From Mesocentrotus franciscanus (lineage: Eukaryota; Echinodermata; Echinoidea; Camarodonta; Strongylocentrotidae), in assembly GCA_037976565.1 (NCBI GenBank), contig CP137671.1, positions 19,411,910-19,475,909 of the forward strand: DNA of 64,000 nucleotides, given 5' to 3'. Positions 46,570-58,078 of the stretch are shown in pieces (the stretch's first letter is position 1; each line of letters opens with the position of its first letter). The notes under the pieces are model-generated. The model did no database searches and was not told the origin of the DNA. It worked only from the letters and a program-made list of their open reading frames with translations. The translations under genes were made by a program, and so were the position numbers.

Positions 46570-46673
46570 CTGTCACTGAAATCGGTAATACCTTTCGGAG
46601 GAGACCTTACAATCTGACAATTCTCATGAGAATTCACAACTTTCCAACCATCACTTCGGGCTACCTGTAAGAC
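46570..46673 (-). CDS. Candidate internal exon (~32-35 codons)
   Basis: On the minus strand a frame bounded by acceptor-like TTTCACTTACAG (a second AG lies nine bases on, giving starts at 46673 or 46664) and donor GACAG|GTAATA reads V-A-R-S-D-G-W-K-V-V-N-S-H-E-N-C-Q-I-V-R, then S-P-P-K-G-I-T-D-F-S-D. The composition is protein-like, with mixed charge and no repeats, and the stop lies just beyond the donor as expected for an exon. The open frame also continues upstream to about 46814. I do not recognise a domain. Chance remains possible. Confidence 0.25.
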
Positions 46674-46849
46674 CTGTAAGTGAAAGTGTTTACTGTTTGG
46701 AAGTTCTGCATCTATAATGTACAAGAAGCATCCATTATAGCTTGACCCTAATTGCTTATTCATAAGGTGATAGAACAGCTTTCCCAAGATAGAGCCGCTT
46801 AATGAATTAGTCAAAGTTCACGTGCACTGGCAATTTTGTTAACAAAACA

Positions 46850-46985
46850 GATGGTTTGTTTTTCTTTACCACTTCTGGGTATCTTGTTATTGTTGTTGTT
46901 GTTGTTGTCACTGTTTTTTGTTTGTTTGCCTTTTTTTTTAACAGATGGTTTGTTTGCCTTTACCACTTCTGTGTGTTATGTTTTT
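46850..46985. repeat. Local 92-bp duplication with (GTT)n
   Basis: 'Aacagatggtttgttt' and 'tttaccacttctg' occur at about 46851 and 46943. Between them is a (GTT)n run. Confidence 0.75.
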
Positions 46986-47142
46986 GTCACTATTTTTTTT
47001 TTTTAGGGGGGGGGTGTAATAAACAGTGGACTCTGCTGCAGCTGACTATTTTCACACAAACAGTTAGTATGTGAATATACTCCAAAACGAAGTGGCAGAT
47101 TGCAATCCAAAACAGAAAAAGAGATGAAGACACTCTCGATTG

Positions 47143-47200
47143 CAATAGCTCTGTGGTCAATGTAGTCAAGCTCTTGATGTCAGAAGGTTCTGGGTTCAAG
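47143..47200 (+). repeat. tRNA-like SINE head fragment
   Basis: 'Tagctctgtggtcaatgtag' matches a tRNA D-arm/A-box region, and 'ggttctgggttcaag' about 35 bases on matches a T-arm/B-box. The next bases belong to the MITE beginning at about 47203, so the SINE body is cut off there. Confidence 0.5.
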
Positions 47201-47202
47201 AT

Positions 47203-47390
47203 GTTTATCATGTCTCAAAAATGTGATTCTGGCTGTATGTCACATTCAAAATGCACATTTTTTGGCGTTACAATATGCCCATATCTAAGGACGTTTGAAA
47301 AAGGCTTTGCATTTATCACCTTAAACATTTACCTGAAAGACGTTTGAAAACGCTGATTCTAGGCAAAAAATTGGACAATAAACGCACCCC
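47203..47390 (+). mobile_element. Partial GCGTTTATC-family MITE (empty-site relative)
   Basis: It matches the right half of the 8617-10257 and 54835-55463 elements, from 'tgtctcaaaaatgtgattct' to the end 'gataaacgcacccc'. At 47300-47312 it lacks the 1.25-kb insertion present at 8928-10172. The left end is missing. Confidence 0.75.
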
Positions 47391-47399
47391 TAGTCCATT

Positions 47400-48055
47400 A
47401 TATACTAGATGCAGAGAGACTTTAAGGGTATTCACTCTCTGAGAATTCATATAAAATAACTCTCTTTCAGCTTTAAGCAGACATTATAATCATTATGGGA
47501 AAAAAAAACATTATTTGTACATGCTGATATACATTATTTACCATGGGCATAAGTATGCATGGTCCCTAAAATGTGTTTATTTAGTCATACTTTATTCCAA
47601 TTCAAAGCTAAATTATATACATAAAGAGTTTGTGCTATGTTTTAAGAGTTTGAATGAATTTGGGAGAGGATTAAAAAGGATATAGAAATGCTTCTGTAAA
47701 CAACTGCTGCACGTAATTATAAAATTCTGAGACGTAAGTGACTGATACACATAAATACATGTAAATCTATCCTACAATATTACATGTAGAATACTGTATA
47801 CAGTGTATGTGTAACCAACAGCGATAGCTCTTAACAATAATATCAATAGATTCATGCGACAATACGCGAGAGGTCGTAATATGAACTTTGGGGATTAGAA
47901 TGGTTAAAATCAAGGACCCATGGGAATGTAATGAGGAGCTAGTCCCAGGGTATTCATTCATTAAACCTAAACAGCATAGCGTCCAATTACACAGATCGGC
48001 TGATGAATTAATAAATATGAACCCTTAATAGATAAGCAGTCTGAAGTTACCATGC
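47400..48055. other. No gene seen
   Basis: AT-rich unique-looking sequence. Confidence 0.45.
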
Positions 48056-48059
48056 AGGC

Positions 48060-48560
48060 TACCATTTATACCTTCTATCGTTATCTCATCTGTTTTACTT
48101 TCTATCAATCACGAGCAACCATTCTACTTTGTTTCATTCATTCCTTTATCAACTACCTTCTATTCCTCATCTCATAGGCAAGCATTCTTTTTTCATATTT
48201 CCCTCATCTTCCATCTCCTATACATTATAACAGTCCTTTCTCCCATCCTTTTGTTTTATTTTCCATCTTCTGCATACACCCATCATAAAAAAGATGATTC
48301 TACTATCTATCCATCATAGACAACCATTCTACTTTCATTCATTCCTTCCTTCATCATTTATCTTCTATTCATCATTAAATAGACAGGCAATCTATTTTTC
48401 ATCCTTCCAATTATCTTCCATCTGATATACATCATAGATAATAGGTCTCCATTCTCCCAGCCTTTAGGACTACATTCTACCTTCTATCTATCATAAAAAG
48501 CGATTCTAGCATCTTTCTTTTTCATCTTTATCATCTACCTTGTAAGAAAATCAACTGCAA
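48060..48560. repeat. Diverged ~60-bp minisatellite
   Basis: Recurring 'accattctactttc', 'cattcattccttcatc' and 'cttctatccatcata' phrases, strongly pyrimidine-biased on the plus strand. Confidence 0.65.
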
Positions 48561-48564
48561 CTAT

Positions 48565-49650
48565 TTGACATTTGCATATATATCCATCTACTGTAACAAC
48601 ACATGCATGAATTATGGAACTACATGGATTAAAAGTTTACAGTGTTTTCATATCTTCAGTAGCTAACAAATTATCACCCCCTTTCCAGATATTTCATTTG
48701 ATCAGAGGGCCTGGTGGGCACATAATTAATATAATTGAAGACTATTAAGCCTTAGACTAGATTACAGTACAGTGTTTGTATATCTTCTATAGCTAGTGAA
48801 TTTTTTTTTTTTTTTAAAACATATATGTCACAAATTTTTAGACTGGAGAAGGCCAGAAAGGAGATAGTATACAATGTCTCGCTTGGTGCTATTGGTGCTA
48901 AGGACAAATTTTGGTACAGTGATTTTCAAAGTCATCTTCATTTGCATGCAAAGTAAGAAATACATCTTTTATTGTCAATAATTAGAACTTAGTATCCGGT
49001 CCAGATAGGCATAAAAGATCATGTATAAATTGGGATATTTTGGTGTTAGGCAAACATTTTTAATATCTACTCATAACTTTGACAAGTCAATTTTCTCTAT
49101 CTTTATTGTATAATGGCAGGGAGCCCTAAATATACTGTGCAAGATCTTTTCTTCATATTAATGGTCCTCTTCAAGCTCGTTCGGTACTTTCGAGATATCA
49201 GAAATTTTCAATTTTACAGTTAAAAGTGTTCCTATTTCTCTCAAGTTGAATCATTTTCCAGGATATATTGTCTACATGTAGCAGATAATATTCTTTTACT
49301 ATGTAGGATGAAAATTATTCAATAAAACACTTTTTTCTTCAATCTAACAATGATTTTGTAGAGCTACGTTTTTTTGCCAGCACACGGCCGAGCTGTTGTT
49401 GCATTCTCCATTCCTAAACATAGACGCTTCATTAGATAGAGAGTACAATGACATTGCCCAGCCTCAGAATCACACCTAACAAAGTCATTACCCTTAAATG
49501 ATCCTATTTTCATTCCTGGGCACAGCATGAAAATGCACCTCTGGGACTACAGTAGCTCAGGTGCACTTCACGCTCTGTTACTGTCGCAGTCCCAAGCTAC
49601 TTTAATGTAACTATTGACTTTCACTCTTTACAGTGTTTTAGCTTTTTTGT
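48565..49650. other. No gene seen
   Basis: AT-rich sequence with a T run near 48800. No feature recognised. Confidence 0.45.
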
Positions 49651-49654
49651 TAGC

Positions 49655-49735
49655 ATCTCTTGACAGGCAGAAGGGCATTAACCCTGTAGAAAAGCACAGG
49701 ACATAGTGCCCTTCTGGCTCTAGGAAGACCTTATG
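49655..49735. repeat. Dispersed hairpin repeat
   Basis: Left arm cttgacaggcagaagggcat and right arm agtgcccttctggctctagg. The inner bases 'cctgta' and 'cacagg' extend the pairing towards the loop. Confidence 0.6.
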
Positions 49736-49739
49736 GAAG

Positions 49740-50560
49740 GCACTTTAGTGTTGCCCGTCATAAAACAGTTTGCACTTTGTGCAGAAATGCAATCACGACG
49801 TCCATAAATTAAATGAGAGGTAACATTTGAGTGCTCTTTATGAGGAAAATAGAGGCCCGCCCATCCATGAAAACCTTTGCTTCTTTGATATTGTCAATCA
49901 CTCATTCCTTGAATATTATCCACAAATACATTTTCCAGATTGATCAAAAAATTCATCATATCTTGACATTACTGCACCTAAATGTGCCATTGATCACAAA
50001 CAGGCATTGTATGTATCAATTTTAACATTGTTAGTTAGTGTCAAGTACGAGTTAATCACAGTGTTGTACTCTGGAAGAGCATCAAATATTTTCATTATTC
50101 AATTTCACATCATTTGCACCCATTTCTAGTTTCTGGCCTAGTTATTTACTCTTATATAAATCTAGTGCAACTATACTTTCCATACCAGTTTTACAGACAA
50201 AATGAAGATGAATACAATAGACCTATCCATTACCACTTGTTAGACAGTTCAATAATAAGAATAATCAATGTCATATCAGAATAAAGGTATCTTATCTCCT
50301 AGAGTCCACCACTTGAGTGTTTTCATACCTAATGCACTTTAACTTTTAACACAAAACCCATTTTCTCTGTCAACAACACATCAGAGAGAGCACTCATGAA
50401 GTTCATAGCATTCTCTCCCGGTCGTATTTATCATCAAAGGGCCATTTAATTCTTTCATTTTGATAGCCTAAGGACCTCTCTCCTACTTTAATTCCTGGCA
50501 GTTAACAGCATCTCAGACTCCAGGATAAATTCCAGGCATTATCTGTCCATTTCCTCTCCA
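49740..50560. other. No gene seen
   Basis: AT-rich unique-looking sequence. Confidence 0.45.
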
Positions 50561-50569
50561 ACTCATCTC

Positions 50570-50890
50570 CTGGCCGCTCTTTCTCTCTCTTCCGCGAACC
50601 GTTTCGTGTGTAGCAAGTGAAGATTCTGTGCAGAGTCGACGGGGAAGCAACGCCCACTTAATTGCCAGATCCTAAGCAGGATGGAAGGTTGGCGGGACTG
50701 GGCGCGACAAGATAAATGAGGGATTTTTGTAGTGTTTACTTTGGAGTTTATCGTCGGGAGGGTAGCACTTCATTACGGGCGAGCGGCCCGGGAACATTAT
50801 ATTCTTGTCCTGCCCTGGGGTGAGGGAGGTATGTGAATGAACGCTAGTGTAGGACTTCTTCTGGGGCATCATTGCAAGACATTCCATGGG
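50570..50890. promoter_or_regulatory. GC-rich low-repeat island
   Basis: CpG-containing text (ttccgcgaacc, gggcgagcggcccggg, gtcgacgggg) with a forkhead-like TGTTTAC, GATAA words and TAATTG homeodomain-type cores. A 71-codon minus-strand frame from 50887 crosses it, but no protein is recognised. The regulatory role is inferred from composition and motif density. Confidence 0.25.
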
Positions 50891-51364
50891 TAGGGTTTTA
50901 TTTGTTTATACTTTGAGAGTATGAGAACATTACTCCTGCTCAGTACGATTAAACGAAGAGATAAATATACAAAAGGTAGTTCTAAAGTGCACTTCTTGAT
51001 ACAATTATACTGGTCACTCAATGTGCTATGAGATGATGTCAAATATATAAGCAAAGAGCAATTCAGTTATAGAAAGCTCAAAATAGTCAAACAAAAAATA
51101 ATTGCTATCAAGAACATATCACTTTCATCATAGATAATTAAAAAAGAGGTCTCATGAAATCAAACATAATTTTAGATCAGAAATGTTTAAAAATTGTGGT
51201 AGGTTCAGGGATCAATGTAATTTTGTAATGACTAGCTTTACAAAACCTTATCCATTTGTGTTAAATCAAAAAGGTAGATTTACAGTGTGTACTATCACAT
51301 AATAGAGAACATTGTTCATCATTAAAATTCTGAATGTATATTTGCAATTTGTCATATTTATAAT

Positions 51365-51438
51365 CTGTTGAGAGCAACAAGGGAGTTAACACATTGTTAC
51401 ATGACATGAGTTAACACCCTTCTCGCTCTGAGCAGACT
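51365..51438. repeat. Dispersed hairpin repeat, well-paired copy
   Basis: Left arm ctgttgagagcaacaagg then gagttaaca. Right arm gagttaaca then cccttctcgctctgagcag. The loop is about 14 bases, and this is one of the best-preserved copies. Confidence 0.65.
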
Positions 51439-51679
51439 ATATAGGAGAGAGGGAAAAAACAGGGAAACATTCAAGATTCATTCAGCAGCACACGAAAGGT
51501 CACAGAAAAGGTCGCAGGCTCCACGAAAAATCCCACATAAGTACCATTCAACATGTAACACTGTCAATTCACCATTGATAGATCCACTCTCTTCAGGCTT
51601 GAAATAACAGCAGAGACATAGAATTGCATCATTGTCACTCACCGTAGAGGCCTGATGAACGAATAGGGCATAATGCATG

Positions 51680-51900
51680 TAATGTCTATACAGGGAGTTG
51701 GGCCGACTGAGCTTGAGAGGATAGCAATAAGGTGCATGTTGCTAGGCCTGGCAAGAACACAACAACGTAATGCTTGCATTAAATCCCTCACTAAGGAGGT
51801 CGGAATGACGAAATGGGCACAACACAATCACCTCATTATAGTGCTGTCTATATACAGATAGTTTGGCCAGCTCACCTGGAATTGTTAGCCATAAGGTGTT
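51680..51900. repeat. Diverged duplication, ~160-bp period
   Basis: 'Tgtctatacagggagttggg' near 51686 and 'ctgtctatatacagatagtt' near 51844 are each followed by 'tagcaataaggtgcatgttgc'- or 'tagccataaggtgttgctt'-like text. Confidence 0.55.
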
Positions 51901-51910
51901 GCTTCATTAA

Positions 51911-52410
51911 AGGTATTACAAAGTTTTGGCAATGGGTCATGAATTTGGTTCAAATGAACATATTGGAAGGATATGCGATTTTACAATATTCAATGATCGT
52001 TGTCGCTGTTGAAATCGAGTCTAAAGTGATGAAATTGTAAATAATAAACTCTTTATGTTGTATAGCGCCCTCTCAAGACTGATATTACTTTAGCTTTAAA
52101 ACAATGTTTTTTTACTACAATCGACCGATTTGCTATTCATGTTTGGAAATTATATATCAGAACTGCATATTCTGAAATTTTCATGGTTGCAGCTACCATG
52201 GAATGGCCTTGGGCGCTATTTGAAATATTTGAAATTTACCGGGAGCACCGGTAAATTTTGATTATTCAATTTGCTCGAAAGCAGAAGAGTTTTAGGGGCT
52301 AATATTTTTAGTGCTTATAATATACATCCACAGGGGCATCCAAATATATCCAAAATTTAAAGAATTACTCTCCATCCAATTTCAAAATTTCACAAAACTT
52401 TGCATTACCT
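51911..52410. mobile_element. TTAA-flanked MITE, family F6
   Basis: A 500-bp element between TTAA at 51907-51910 and 52411-52414. The left end is AGGTATTACAAAGTTTTG and the right end, reverse complemented, AGGTAATGCAAAGTTTTG. No coding capacity. Confidence 0.85.
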
Positions 52411-52414
52411 TTAA

Positions 52415-52990
52415 AAGCATACAACAAAATCATATACAGCATACTGCTTTCATCCACTTGAGCCAAAACCAAGCGTAACACTGCGAAAATGCTGCTAAAG
52501 TAACATTTAAAAACAGAAAATGCCACTCTACTCATGCACTTTCACATACTACTGTCATTTTCTGAAGCCACTAAATGTGACTCACATTGCAACTTTGCAA
52601 GTACAAATTGAAAAATTCCAAATGTAAACTACTCAATGCAAATGTAAAGTACACAGTACAAGTTGAAACTCACATCTGGTGAATGTCGATTACAGATTCT
52701 CATAGTGCTGGAAACTGCCTCCTCAAAATCTAACATAAACAACCAGAAAGGGATTTTTTTATAAAAATAATATAAGAGAGGGGAAAAAAAACGTACTACT
52801 AAAAGAAAGTTGCACTAGGAAAGCATATGGGCGTGAATGAAATGCAAATAATCATTGACAAGAAAGAAAAACATGTTCGACAGAAGAAATATTCTTACAG
52901 GTGATTTGCTACAGGAAGTCCGAGCAACTATTCTGCATTCATGCACCTGACCACCATTGATTCATCCTGTACTCCTCAAGCATTTGTTCC
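52415..52990. other. No gene seen
   Basis: AT-rich unique-looking sequence. Confidence 0.45.
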
Positions 52991-52994
52991 AGAC

Positions 52995-53300
52995 CAGCGG
53001 TGGATACAGGATTTCGTCAAAAGGAGGGGGCACTGCATTCAGAAAATATTGTGATTTTGGGGTGGCCCTTATTACTCTAAATTATCTGACAAGCTACGTA
53101 CACAATAAAAAAAGTCCACAGAGTTGCTGTTGTTGTTTTGTTTGTTCTGCGAGTGTTTTTTTTTACTGCAAATTACTCAAACAAGCCCATAAAGACTAGC
53201 ATCTCATAAGGGGGGCACACAATAATGAAGCTGATTACTTAAGGGTATGCCACGTGGGTTTTAAAAGGGGGCATGGGCCAGACATGCCCCCTACATGTAC
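52995..53300 (+). mobile_element. Possible decayed hAT-type MITE
   Basis: It begins CAGCGGTGGATACAGGATTT, a hAT-style CAGNGGNGGAT end, and holds G-run text ('aggagggggcac', 'aaggggggcac') and 'catgccccc' near the far side. A matching right terminus is not recognisable. Confidence 0.35.
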
Positions 53301-53714
53301 ATCTGCCTCTCTCCCATCCCATCAGCTCAATTCCGTTGCGCCAGGACATCATGTTCAGATGAAATTTCACAATGCGCTGCCCATCTAAACATCATTCGAT
53401 TACCAACTTTTAGTTTTCATTCGTGCAAACTATTCTAAGGCAAACGCACTTCCTCAAGATGAGAAAAAGCACATCATAATCACAAAATGAACTTTTGAGA
53501 TAAAAAAAAAAGTATAATGTGAATAAAATCTTACAAGTAACTTCAATGTCTAGGTTATTACATTTGTAAGATTATTCAATCTGTCTCACCTTTTAAATCT
53601 TTTTAATAGGTCTCAATTGTATTTATATTTTAATGCCTTTTTCCAATATATTCTTTATCATTCATTTTAACAAATAAATGTACCTTCTCTATTTAAAAGA
53701 TATGCATTTTACCT

Positions 53715-53797
53715 TCTTGTTCCTCTGTCTGTTTCTCTATATTTCTTGTTTCTCTCGGAATTTCTAAGTGCTTCTAAATAACTCATCATCCATCCCC

Positions 53798-53837
<40 letters not shown>

Positions 53838-54010
53838 ATCGATCTCCATCTCTCTCTACCACTCTCCATCTCTCTTTTCATATCTCTCTCTCTCTATCTC
53901 TCTACCTCAGTCTTCATATCTATATAGCTATGTTACCTTTTGAGTTTTCAATGTTTCTTAATATCTCATTCTCTTGTTTGTTTGCTGTTGTTATTTTTGT
54001 TCTTTCTCTT

Positions 54011-54050
<40 letters not shown>

Positions 54051-54069
54051 TGTCTCTCCCCCTCACTCC

Positions 54070-54100
<31 letters not shown>

Positions 54101-54245
54101 CCTCCCCCTCTGTCTATCCACCTCAGCCCCTCTCCCCCTCTTTTTCTCTCTCTCCTCCTCTCCCTACCCTCTCTCTTTTCTCTTTCCCTCTCTTTCTCTC
54201 CCGTTATTCCCCATCTGTCTGCACACGCTCTTCCCCCTCTCCTTG
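53715..54245. repeat. (CT)n arrays
   Basis: CT, CTAT and CTGT repeat blocks, source of several >100-codon artefactual frames in all plus-strand phases. Confidence 0.95.
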
Positions 54246-54309
54246 CACATCAAACAATAATCACTTAAAGCAACATTCAATCCCATAGTCCTTATCAGAC
54301 AGACACTGA

Positions 54310-54450
54310 CACCAGCAAATCATCATCGAGGTAACGGCTCTCACCCCCCGAAATAAACACACAACCCCGAGTGACTCATCTCCTAAGCCGCGCCGCCAAA
54401 TTGCCATTTGATTGCCGCGGACCAAGCAAGACGCTTTTTCAAGGGAGGAG
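54310..54450. promoter_or_regulatory. GC-rich low-repeat island
   Basis: A short CpG-containing patch (aagccgcgccgccaaat, attgccgcggacc) with an AP-1-like TGACTCA word, next to the CT array. No frame. Function inferred only. Confidence 0.2.
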
Positions 54451-54834
54451 GGGTGAGCGTGCTATAGACATTAGACACATCCGTGTTCTCAGACCGTGTG
54501 TATCATTTCGCACACATCTCATTTTAACTTGTTCTATATAATTACCACATAGATGTGTGTTACAACTGACCAAGATTCACTCTATTACTAAACTAGTGTG
54601 CTCGATATAACTAAGTTCACTTTTATAGTATAACATGTACATCCTTATCAAAAGAGTTAAAAACCAATACAATGTAGATTGAATGTAATATCAAGGACAG
54701 CTCATAAATTCTGTGAAGCTTATCCCCAATGTACTATGCAACTCCATGTTACATTGACACATCATTGGAATAGGCAAGTGTCGAATAAAACAACAGCAAA
54801 ATTTAAGTTTTTTAATGCAATATATCCATGGTTG

Positions 54835-55463
54835 CGTTTATCATCTTTTGCCACTCACAAACAGCGTTTCTATACATACATATCGAACCCCACTTTACGA
54901 ACGTGATTTTGCGGGATGTCGCGTTTATCAACTTGTCACGATTCAAAATAAAGGCCTTGTCTCTGCGCAACTGCTCTGCGCCGTTTGACCCGGAAAGCAG
55001 AGAGTTGCTCAGAGGTCAACAAGGGCGCACTTTTTTTTATTTTCGATATAACTACTAGTGCACCAAATAGTAATTGTCACGTTGAATTCTTGGAGTAGTA
55101 CGTAAGCATGTGCATGCGATGACAATACAATAGTTAAAGCAGGTAATCGCATAATACGTAAACAATGAACAATGCAATGAACAATGAACGATGGACAAGT
55201 ATGCAGGCATGCTTGTACAACAGCGTGACACAGCACATGGCGCGCGCTATTTCTCCGAACCGGAAATTAGCCTGAGAAGGTCCAATATGTATGTGTTTCA
55301 AAACGGCTTTGCGTTTATCATCTCTCAGAAACGTGATTCTGGCTCATTCTCACATTCAAACGCAATTTTTTTTGCATTTCAATATAACTATGCAAATTTG
55401 CCTGAAACACGTTTGAAAACGCTGATTCTAGGCCAGAAAAGGGATGATAAAGGCACCCCATAA
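54835..55463 (+). mobile_element. GCGTTTATC-family MITE, longest copy
   Basis: The left end is GGTTGCGTTTATCATC at 54831-54846. The right end, reverse complemented, is GGTGCCTTTATCATCC. CCAT is found just outside both, which may be a 4-bp duplication. It contains about 230 bp (55020-55250) missing from the 8.6-kb copy and may be closer to the full-length form. No transposase frame. Confidence 0.75.
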
Positions 55464-55598
55464 CAGGTATATAATTAAATGTGATAAGGCAGTAGGTGGA
55501 CCTCTAAATCAATAGATATCATCAAGACTCAAGTAATTTGATTTTAGGATATCATCATACCCAGTGGACAAACTTCAAAGAAATGTCATGAGATTTAA

Positions 55599-56361
55599 AG
55601 CCCAAGTCCACTCCAAAAATAACTTACTTTCAATAGAACCAGAAAAATCAGACGAACCAATCAAAAAAAGTTTGAGCAAAATCAGATAACTAATAAGAAA
55701 GTTATGAATTTTTAATGACATGAAAAACTTTGAAAATCACTACACAAATTGGCAACTCACTCATGAGTCTGTGACGTATGGTCCTCACTATCCACTAATT
55801 ATTTTCTTTATATTGATAATATAAATTTCCTATTTTCCCCCTAAGAATCTTATTCTTCACACCAGCATCCAAGTTAGATTGATATTAATATGTTTTTGTG
55901 TGGATGCACTAATATAGAGGTTTTTTCCAGGTAAATCATGAAAAATTTGAATTTTGATAAACTATTTATATAAAAATCAATAATTATGAAATACAATATT
56001 CAGAAAATAGTATCAATTCTTCAAAATTATAAAAGATTTTGGGAAATGTCATGCACGCAATATGATACAAATCATATAACCTGGGCAAAGGCATGGGGAA
56101 TCAAGTTTTGGGGATAAAAGGAAATTAATGGGATAAAACTATATAAAGCAATTGATAAGTAGTGAGGACATGACGTCACAAACTGATAACCAAATTGGCA
56201 ATTTGTGTAGTGATTTCCATTGTTTTTTAGTTTTACATACTTTTTCAAAAATTCATAACTTTCTTATTAGTTATCCGATTTTGCTCAAACTTTTTTTGAT
56301 TGGTTTGTCTGATTTTTCTGGTTCTATTAAAGGCAAGTTATTTTTGGAGTGGACTTGGGCT
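55599..56361. mobile_element. TTAA-flanked foldback MITE, family F4 (763 bp)
   Basis: It is bounded by TTAA at 55595-55598 and 56362-56365. The terminal inverted repeats are about 200 bp long, beginning AGCCCAAGTCCACTCC on both ends and running through 'atttttctggttctatt', 'agttatgaattttt' and 'tgtgtagtgattt'. The central ~350 bp is AT-rich and non-coding. Such long arms would let a transcript fold into long double-stranded RNA. Confidence 0.85.
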
Positions 56362-56369
56362 TTAAGATT

Positions 56370-57215
56370 GTCACAATTCCTCAAACAACCTTGCTTCCTG
56401 TTTACTTTTTATCTGATTATTCAATATGTTTTTTTTTTCTTCAGTTAATAGTGTCTATAAGTTTGAGATCTAAACATGGTTTTTTAATCAACCTCTAACA
56501 GGAGAAGACTATCCAGGTTCTGAATTTACCCCCCTGGTGAATTCACTTGAGATTTTGGTTAAAGTTAAAGGTTCAGTAGAAAAGAAAATACAGCCTCTAG
56601 GTAGCTCCCTTGAAGGACATCGTAATACATGCAGTTAGGTCACCCTGACGAAACAAATCTAGGTCTTTTTAACCTAGAAAGAGAGAGAAAGTGTTACTTT
56701 GTATTCATGATACAAGGACTTTCACATCATGCTATAGAAAGGCAATCATTCTTTGTCCTGGTTTTATTTTTTAAAAGAATTCTAATTTGTCAAGGTCATG
56801 ATCTGGCCATCGGTATTGTTTTTCAAACTACATCTTCGGCCAGACCATCTCTCAACTCTAAAAAGACAACTCTAGAATTTCTTATATTTTTGTACTGGAA
56901 TAAGAAAAGATTTTTTTTCAAATATTGGAAATTCTCCCATACAATGATGAAAAATTGTATTAAGATTAAATCCAAAGTCAACTCTAGAATTCCAGCTATT
57001 TTTAAAAGGAAAATAACACTTTGAAAATTTGAACATTGACAATGCATTAAAAATGAAGAATTGTTCTTCCAAACTTTTAAACCAAGCATTACTTTTCCTT
57101 TGACTTTAACAATTGCAAACACGTTTCAATGACTATTGGCTAAATTTTCATCTTAAGACATAAAGCATTCCAAGCATTTGCTCTGGCAAATCTTCCTCTT
57201 AAGTGCTGTAATTCA
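56370..57215. other. No gene seen
   Basis: AT-rich sequence. Frames of about 100-130 codons at 56629-57024 and 56823-57122 (opposite strands) are Lys/Phe-rich and overlap each other, with no recognised motif. TCAAGGTCA occurs at 56790. Confidence 0.4.
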
Positions 57216-57221
57216 TCAAAG

Positions 57222-57305
57222 ACATAAGGTTAGGGTAGAATTGGGGTTAAGGGTTGATTTTAGGGTTGATTTTAGGGCGAGGCTTATGGTTCTTAGGGTT
57301 GAATA
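57222..57305 (+). repeat. Degenerate TTAGGG-like repeats
   Basis: About seven irregular TTAGGG/TTAAGGG words ('aaggttagggtag', 'gggttgattttagggttga'). Similar weak text lies at 58955-59030, and CCCTAA-type words at 62340-62375. It resembles decayed interstitial telomeric sequence. The 89-codon frame over it is an artefact. Confidence 0.5.
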
Positions 57306-57900
57306 TTTTATTTGGTCCTGGTTTGACGTAAGGAATTCAGATGTTGTTGCTGTTGCTGTTGCCAGAGTATGTGTTACAGTAATGATGGGAAGGCATGAAG
57401 ATGTTGAACCTCCAGGAATAACACTCAAATATACATTGGAATGGTAATGGATTGGCTTCACAAACAAATTTGGCAAGTTTGATCAAAGGAACAAAAATAG
57501 TTTTTCTTTACTGGCAGACATATTGGCAATTTAGCCAACATGATTGCTTGTAAACAACAAATCAAATACAATTTTGAAATGCCCACCCTGATCAAGGACA
57601 CCATTCTTCAATGAAAGGCATTTTCCCAGTTGCACATCCTGCTTAAAAAGGAAACTTTCGCTAGTGATTTCACTTTGAAATGTCACGAGAGTCCAGGGGA
57701 AAACGACGGGTATTGAACTTGGCTGTTAAACACACCACAAGGCCCTATGGAGACTGGTGCAAAGCATGTTCTTAGGGAATACCCGGCATGTTGGTCAATA
57801 TTAACATTTCTCAGAGAATTGGCCACATAGCCAGCTAGCCACTCGCTCATATTTACATCCAGTCATACTAAGCTGTGCTGAGGAATTTAGGACATCTTAA

Positions 57901-58078
57901 AGCCCCACTGTACTACTTGCTCCCTCTATATAGAAAACAATGCCTAAGCAGTGCCCGTTGGTCCCCCATGATCCTCTTTTTCTTATGTTAATTGAGAGCT
58001 GAGTTGATGAGATAACCATCTGTCAGTGACCACGCTAATCCCTCTAATCCCTTCTGGATAAACTAGTGCAGAGGGGCT
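57901..58078 (+). mobile_element. TTAA-flanked MITE, family F1, copy 3
   Basis: A 178-bp element between TTAA at 57897-57900 and 58079-58082, starting AGCCCCACTGTACTA and ending TAGTGCAGAGGGGCT. It is slightly shorter than the other copies because of a small internal deletion after 'ctactt'. Confidence 0.85.

Noticed and set aside
57178..57447. 89-codon plus-strand frame rich in Val and Arg
   Set aside because: It is generated by the degenerate TTAGGG-like repeats and a GTT-rich run.
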